Of a stretch of DNA of 32,054 bases, positions 28,785 through 32,054 are shown in pieces. Location of the stretch: NCBI GenBank assembly GCA_934757945.1, contig CAKVLT010000017.1:1-32054 (forward strand). The letters run 5' to 3'. A program made the translations under genes and the position numbers. The notes under the pieces are model-generated. The model did no database searches. It was not told the DNA's origin and saw nothing but the letters and a program-made list of their open reading frames with translations. Every line of letters starts with the position of its first letter. Position 1 is the stretch's first letter. This stretch comes from an uncultured Bulleidia sp. (GTDB lineage: Bacteria; Bacillota_I; Bacilli_A; Erysipelotrichales; Erysipelotrichaceae).

Positions 28785-30121
28785 GAATTCTGACAGTTTT
28801 GCTTTGTACAGGCATGTGTTTTGTGAATACTCCTGTGATTGATGCAGAGGATTATTCAGACATCCAATACTGGACAAATCTTTGTACAAGTTCCAATGGT
28901 ATTTCCAGCAGTGATAAAGATGCCTGTACTGGGTTTTATGAGTATATGAAAGGGCAGTCTTCTTCTTTGAAAGAAAATATTTCCGCTATTGATTCTCAAA
29001 GAGAAGAAATAGCCAATAATATTGAACAGTATGCTTTGATGATTAAAGATTATCAGTCTCAGATAGATGATCTGAAAGTGCAGATAGATGATCTGCAGGT
29101 TAAGATTGAAAATAAACAGCAGGAAATCGAACAAAAGCAGTCAGAGATTGAGGCATTGCGTACAAAGGTTAAGAAGCAGATTACAAATTCTCAGCCAAGT
29201 ATGCGTATTCATAAAGAAATAGATATTCTGATGGGTGCCAGAACTTTTACCGATTTTATAAAAATTGCCAATGGATTGGCGGATATTACAGAATATAACG
29301 AAAGAAATCTGAAAACGCTGAATATATTACTGAATGCTCTGACGGAAGCAAAGGAAGAACTTGCAGGCAATCAGCAGGAATTACAGGTGAAACAGGAAGA
29401 TGTACTTTCCAAACAATATGAAGCACAGATTATTGAGGAAGAGTATAAGAAACAATCTGCGGAACTTGCTGCTCAGCGTGCAAGTATAGTTTCCAATATA
29501 TCTGAAATTCAGGAGACTATGAAGGCTATCAACCAGGCTCTTGGACAGGTGACAGCCTCTGAAGGATGGACATACCCTGTACCTGGAGTGAAAATGACAC
29601 CTGGTGCCGGCACTTGGAATTATGCAGGTGGAGGAAGGCATTATGGAGAAGACTTTGGTTATGGTGTAAATTACGGATCCAGTTACGCTGTTGCAGCAGC
29701 TAACGGGGTTGTGTTAATAGCTAATGATGCTGGCTGCGGGTATGGCGGATTAGGTGATTATTGCCCTGTAGTAGGTGGAGGTAACGAAATCCTGTTACTG
29801 GTAATTGTCAATGGCAGTACTTATGGGGTGAAGTATTATCATCTGATGACAGGATCTTTCTCTGTAAAGACAGGACAGGTAGTCAATGCGGGTGATCGTC
29901 TAGCCCTTGTAGGTTCCAGCGGAAACTCTACAGGACCACATTGTCATATTTGTGTCTATTATCTTGGAGATGCGGCAAGTTTCTCCAGTATTGCACAGAA
30001 CTGGAACGGAGATATGGCTATGAATACAGGCTGGAACACCTATTCTGAGAGAATCTGTGAAAATGGAGCGAGTGCTCCGTGTAAAGTGAGACCTGAGAGT
30101 GTATTTGGCACCGGATGGTAA
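28766..30121 (+). CDS. Secreted coiled-coil M23 (LytM-type) peptidoglycan endopeptidase
   Basis: A 451-residue exported protein. The signal peptide is residues 1-27, with cleavage likely after VIDA. A Cys-containing cap (40-54) precedes a long coiled coil (about 64-260), as in PcsB/EnvC-like proteins. The M23 domain covers about 268-445 and keeps all zinc and catalytic residues: His292 and Asp296 (RHYGEDF), His359 (YYHL) and His392/His394 (PHCHIC). It should cut peptide cross-links, or be controlled by its coiled coil, during growth or division. Three Cys pairs (40/54, 324/333, 431/439) suggest disulfides. A 21-base repeat encodes IDDLKVQ-IDDLQVK. The ribosome site is weak and the ATG lies in the flavoprotein gene, so coupling is likely. 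Confidence 0.92.
   Translation: MQKWKIRILTVLLCTGMCFVNTPVIDAEDYSDIQYWTNLCTSSNGISSSDKDACTGFYEYMKGQSSSLKENISAIDSQREEIANNIEQYALMIKDYQSQIDDLKVQIDDLQVKIENKQQEIEQKQSEIEALRTKVKKQITNSQPSMRIHKEIDILMGARTFTDFIKIANGLADITEYNERNLKTLNILLNALTEAKEELAGNQQELQVKQEDVLSKQYEAQIIEEEYKKQSAELAAQRASIVSNISEIQETMKAINQALGQVTASEGWTYPVPGVKMTPGAGTWNYAGGGRHYGEDFGYGVNYGSSYAVAAANGVVLIANDAGCGYGGLGDYCPVVGGGNEILLLVIVNGSTYGVKYYHLMTGSFSVKTGQVVNAGDRLALVGSSGNSTGPHCHICVYYLGDAASFSSIAQNWNGDMAMNTGWNTYSERICENGASAPCKVRPESVFGTGW
29060..29095 (+). repeat. Short tandem repeat in the coiled-coil region
   Basis: CAGATAGATGATCTG occurs at 29060-29074 and again at 29081-29095, a 21-base period that equals seven residues, one heptad of the coiled coil. 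A heptad duplication explains it. Confidence 0.8.
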
Positions 30122-30125
30122 AATC

Positions 30126-30156
30126 AAAGAAAAGCGATATACAGCTTTTCTTTTTT
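30126..30156 (+). terminator. Intrinsic terminator of the four-gene operon
   Basis: AAAGAAAAGC (30126-30135) pairs perfectly with GCTTTTCTTT (30144-30153) around 8 bases, with T to 30156. Confidence 0.9.
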
Positions 30157-30179
30157 CATGTTTTAGGAATTTTTTTTAA

Positions 30180-30188
30180 TGGTATAAT
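30180..30188 (+). promoter_or_regulatory. Extended -10 promoter of the epimerase-nagB unit
   Basis: TGG-TATAAT (30180-30188), preceded by a T-rich region with no clear -35. The start would be near 30195, and GAGGAGG lies in the leader. Confidence 0.65.
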
Positions 30189-30216
30189 AAAATTAACGGT
30201 TTATGAGGAGGAAAAT

Positions 30217-31044
30217 ATGGCGTCATTTCGAATGGAAAACGATGAAATCCAAGTGGAAATCGATGAACAGGCATCTGAGATTCATAGTCTGAAGAGTCTG
30301 AAGACACAGTTGGAATACATCTGGGACGGAAACCCGGAATATTGGAAGGGGAGAAATCCTACTTTATTTCCGATGGTAGGTAAAACCTGGGACGGTATTC
30401 TGCATATTCATGGTAAAGAGTATACAACCGGTAATCACGGTTTTTGCAGAAACAGCAAATTCACATGCATTGAACATTCTGACACAAAAGTAGTCATGGA
30501 ACTGAAAGATAATGAAGAAACATTACAGCAGTATCCGTTTCAATTTACTATGCAGATTACATACACTATTACAGGAAGTTCTGTGCATATTGCCTATGCT
30601 ATCAGAAATACTGGTGATACAGTCATGCCGTTTAACTTTGGGTTACATCCTGCGTTCAGATGTCCTTTGGAACAGGGAAAAGCACAGAAAGACTATAAGC
30701 TTCATTTTTCTTCACCGGAAACTTTTACATGGAATGATACCACTTTGACAAATGGTACCGAACTGGAGCTGAATGAAGAGGAACTGCAGAAGACAGTGAT
30801 TATTCATCATCCAAACTCCACATCTGTTTCTCTGACAGATGGTACACATGGGGTAAAAGTAGATTTCAGTGGATATGAATGGCTGGCTTTCTGGAGCCCA
30901 CATGCACCATTTGTGTGCATTGAGCCTTGGTATTCTCATACGGATTTTGAAAAAGTGGAAGTTCCGTTTGAACAAAGAGAAGGTACACAGTTCCTGGAAC
31001 CTGAGGCTGTATTTAATGCTTCATATACGGTTAACCTGTTTTAA
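30217..31044 (+). CDS. Aldose 1-epimerase family protein (LacX-like)
   Basis: A 275-residue galactose-mutarotase-fold protein. NHGFCRNSKF (about 73-82) holds the first His region, FNFGLHPAFRCP the catalytic His, and CIEPWYSHTD the catalytic Glu. PTLFPMVGK near residue 48 is typical of the LacX-like subgroup. It would interconvert alpha and beta anomers of a hexose or hexose derivative. GAGGAGG precedes ATG 30217, and the long upstream in-frame extension to 30115 crosses the terminator and promoter, so it is rejected. nagB follows after 21 bases, which makes an amino-sugar substrate a fair guess. Confidence 0.9.
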   Translation: MASFRMENDEIQVEIDEQASEIHSLKSLKTQLEYIWDGNPEYWKGRNPTLFPMVGKTWDGILHIHGKEYTTGNHGFCRNSKFTCIEHSDTKVVMELKDNEETLQQYPFQFTMQITYTITGSSVHIAYAIRNTGDTVMPFNFGLHPAFRCPLEQGKAQKDYKLHFSSPETFTWNDTTLTNGTELELNEEELQKTVIIHHPNSTSVSLTDGTHGVKVDFSGYEWLAFWSPHAPFVCIEPWYSHTDFEKVEVPFEQREGTQFLEPEAVFNASYTVNLF

Positions 31045-31065
31045 AAGAAAATAAGAGGAGGAAAC

Positions 31066-31794
31066 ATGTTTAACATTATCGTTTGCAATGATTACGACGA
31101 AGTAAGCTCTGAAGCTTTCAAAGTCATGAAAGAGGTTCTGAAAAAACCAAACCCTGTATTAGGCCTTGCTACAGGAAGCACACCTGTAGGACTTTACAAG
31201 AAAATGATCGCAGATCATAATTCTCAGGGTACATCCTACAAGAATACAATTACATTTAACCTGGATGAATATTTAGGACTCCCAAGAGATCACGAACAGT
31301 CTTATTACACATTTATGCATGAAAATCTGTTCAACTCTATCGATTGCCCTGAAGAAAACATTCACGTTCCTAACGGATCTGTTGAAGACGGAGAAGCAGA
31401 AGCTAAAGCATATGAAGATGCTTTAAAACAGCATGTAGTAGATATTCAGGTATTAGGTATCGGTTCTGACGGACATATCGCATTCAATGAACCAGGTACA
31501 CCATTTACAAGCGAAACACATATTGCTGATCTTACAGACCAGACAATCAGTGACAACGCACGTTTCTTTGAAGGTGACAAGTCTCAGGTTCCTACACAGG
31601 CAATTACTCAGGGTCTTGCTTCCATTATGCGTGCCAAGAAGATTTTACTGATTGCTACAGGTGCAAATAAAGCTGATGCTGTTTATGGTATGATTAAGGG
31701 TGCCAAGAGCGAAGAATGTCCTGCTTCCATTCTGCAGGATCATGCAGATGTTACAGTTATCCTGGATAAGGATGCTGCTTCTAAAATTCAGTAA
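31066..31794 (+). CDS. nagB: Glucosamine-6-phosphate deaminase
   Basis: A 242-residue NagB, which converts glucosamine-6-phosphate to fructose-6-phosphate and ammonia. LGLATGSTPVGLYKKM binds the phosphate, FNLDEYLGL contains the catalytic Asp region, and VLGIGSDGHIAFNEPGTPF contains the ring-opening His and the active-site lid. Its length fits the short, non-allosteric Gram-positive form and not the 266-residue E. coli enzyme. GAGGAGG precedes ATG 31066. It is probably cotranscribed with the epimerase. No nagA is seen in the window. Confidence 0.97.
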   Translation: MFNIIVCNDYDEVSSEAFKVMKEVLKKPNPVLGLATGSTPVGLYKKMIADHNSQGTSYKNTITFNLDEYLGLPRDHEQSYYTFMHENLFNSIDCPEENIHVPNGSVEDGEAEAKAYEDALKQHVVDIQVLGIGSDGHIAFNEPGTPFTSETHIADLTDQTISDNARFFEGDKSQVPTQAITQGLASIMRAKKILLIATGANKADAVYGMIKGAKSEECPASILQDHADVTVILDKDAASKIQ

Positions 31795-31857
31795 GCATAT
31801 TCCTTTTCAAAAAGGGCCTTCTGGTGCATACTATGAGTACCAAGGAGGTAATCTATA

Positions 31858-32054
31858 ATGAATTTAATTAATTCAGTAGAAGAATATGATGCATTGTTAA
31901 ACAACAATGCCAGTGTATTTGTAGATTTCTATGCAGACTGGTGCGGACCTTGTAAAATGCTCGGACCGGTTGTAGAACAGGTGGCTAAGGAAAATACAGA
32001 TGTTCAGTTTGCAAAAGTGAATATCGATTCCTTACCAGAAATAGCAGAAAGATA
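31858..32054 (+). CDS. trxA: Thioredoxin, cut by the right edge
   Basis: The frame opens at ATG 31858 behind AAGGAGG and stays open to the window end (65 codons). It starts MNLINSVEEYDALL, and FVDFYADWCGPCKMLGPVV contains the WCGPC redox site. KVNIDSLPEIAER follows as in classical thioredoxins. It is a cytosolic disulfide reductase working with thioredoxin reductase. About 40 C-terminal residues are missing because of the edge. The 63 bases after nagB contain no convincing terminator or promoter, so readthrough from nagB is possible. Confidence 0.96.
   Translation, partial: MNLINSVEEYDALLNNNASVFVDFYADWCGPCKMLGPVVEQVAKENTDVQFAKVNIDSLPEIAER

Noticed and set aside
29060..29095. Repeat as a mobile or CRISPR-like element
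   Set aside because: It is in frame with a 21-base period that matches one coiled-coil heptad, so it is a protein repeat.
31795..31857. Terminator or promoter between nagB and trxA
   Set aside because: Only a weak CCTTTT/AAAAGG-like stem and a loose GGT...ACC repeat are present, with no convincing -10/-35 pair.

Overview
The window looks like a chromosomal, housekeeping-rich segment of a low-GC Firmicute (Bacillota), most likely a gut anaerobe of the Erysipelotrichia group. The reasons are the AT-rich third codon positions, strong AGGAGG-type ribosome sites, a Phe T-box ahead of pheST, a CIRCE-controlled groESL, a tetrahydrofolate riboswitch on folT, and a TrmH-family gene upstream of pheS as in Bacillus ysgA. 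The genus is inference. There is no rRNA, tRNA, phage, IS element or CRISPR array, and no gap above 300 bases lacks an explanation.

Layout. 1-2304 (minus): tgt, queA and the start of a small unknown ORF, the last queuosine steps. 2379-4777 (plus): a small membrane protein with an orphan zinc-type ArsR regulator, a truncated MocR/PdxR-like regulator, and a pyrophosphatase-fold protein lacking its metal-binding Asp cluster. 4849-6870 (minus): an aminotransferase and the folate transporter subunit folT behind a THF riboswitch. 6943-9812 (plus): the two U32-family genes matching the tRNA 5-hydroxyuridine pair TrhP1/TrhP2, then a SpoU-type RNA methyltransferase. 9859-11568: a 569-residue HprK/PEPCK-superfamily protein of unknown role. 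11607-13927 (minus): a PhoR/PhoB-type two-component pair. 14072-19552: a ysgA-like methyltransferase, acylphosphatase (minus), an S51-fold protein without its nucleophile, and the T-box-controlled pheS-pheT operon. 19571-23079 (minus): a protein O-mannosyltransferase and a second polytopic glycosyltransferase-like protein. 23217-25135: groES-groEL. 25220-30121: a tight four-gene operon (polytopic membrane protein, HAD phosphatase, COG2509-type flavoprotein, secreted coiled-coil M23 endopeptidase). 30217-end: aldose-1-epimerase-like gene, nagB, and the start of a thioredoxin gene.

How it fits together. A large part serves translation and RNA modification: tgt/queA (queuosine-34), trhP1/trhP2 (ho5U-34), two 2'-O-methyltransferases and Phe-tRNA synthetase. 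Control is mostly by RNA structures and compact promoters. Three genes (2379, 6943, 23079) start 7-9 bases after a good -10 box and have no Shine-Dalgarno sequence, which predicts leaderless mRNAs. Many promoters are of the extended -10 (TGnTATAAT) kind. The groESL control region carries two CIRCE-like operators, each with one perfect and one decayed arm. No defence system or other wholly new multi-gene system is evident. The most open functional questions are the HprK/PEPCK-like protein, the two enzyme-fold proteins lacking catalytic residues, and the four-gene envelope operon.
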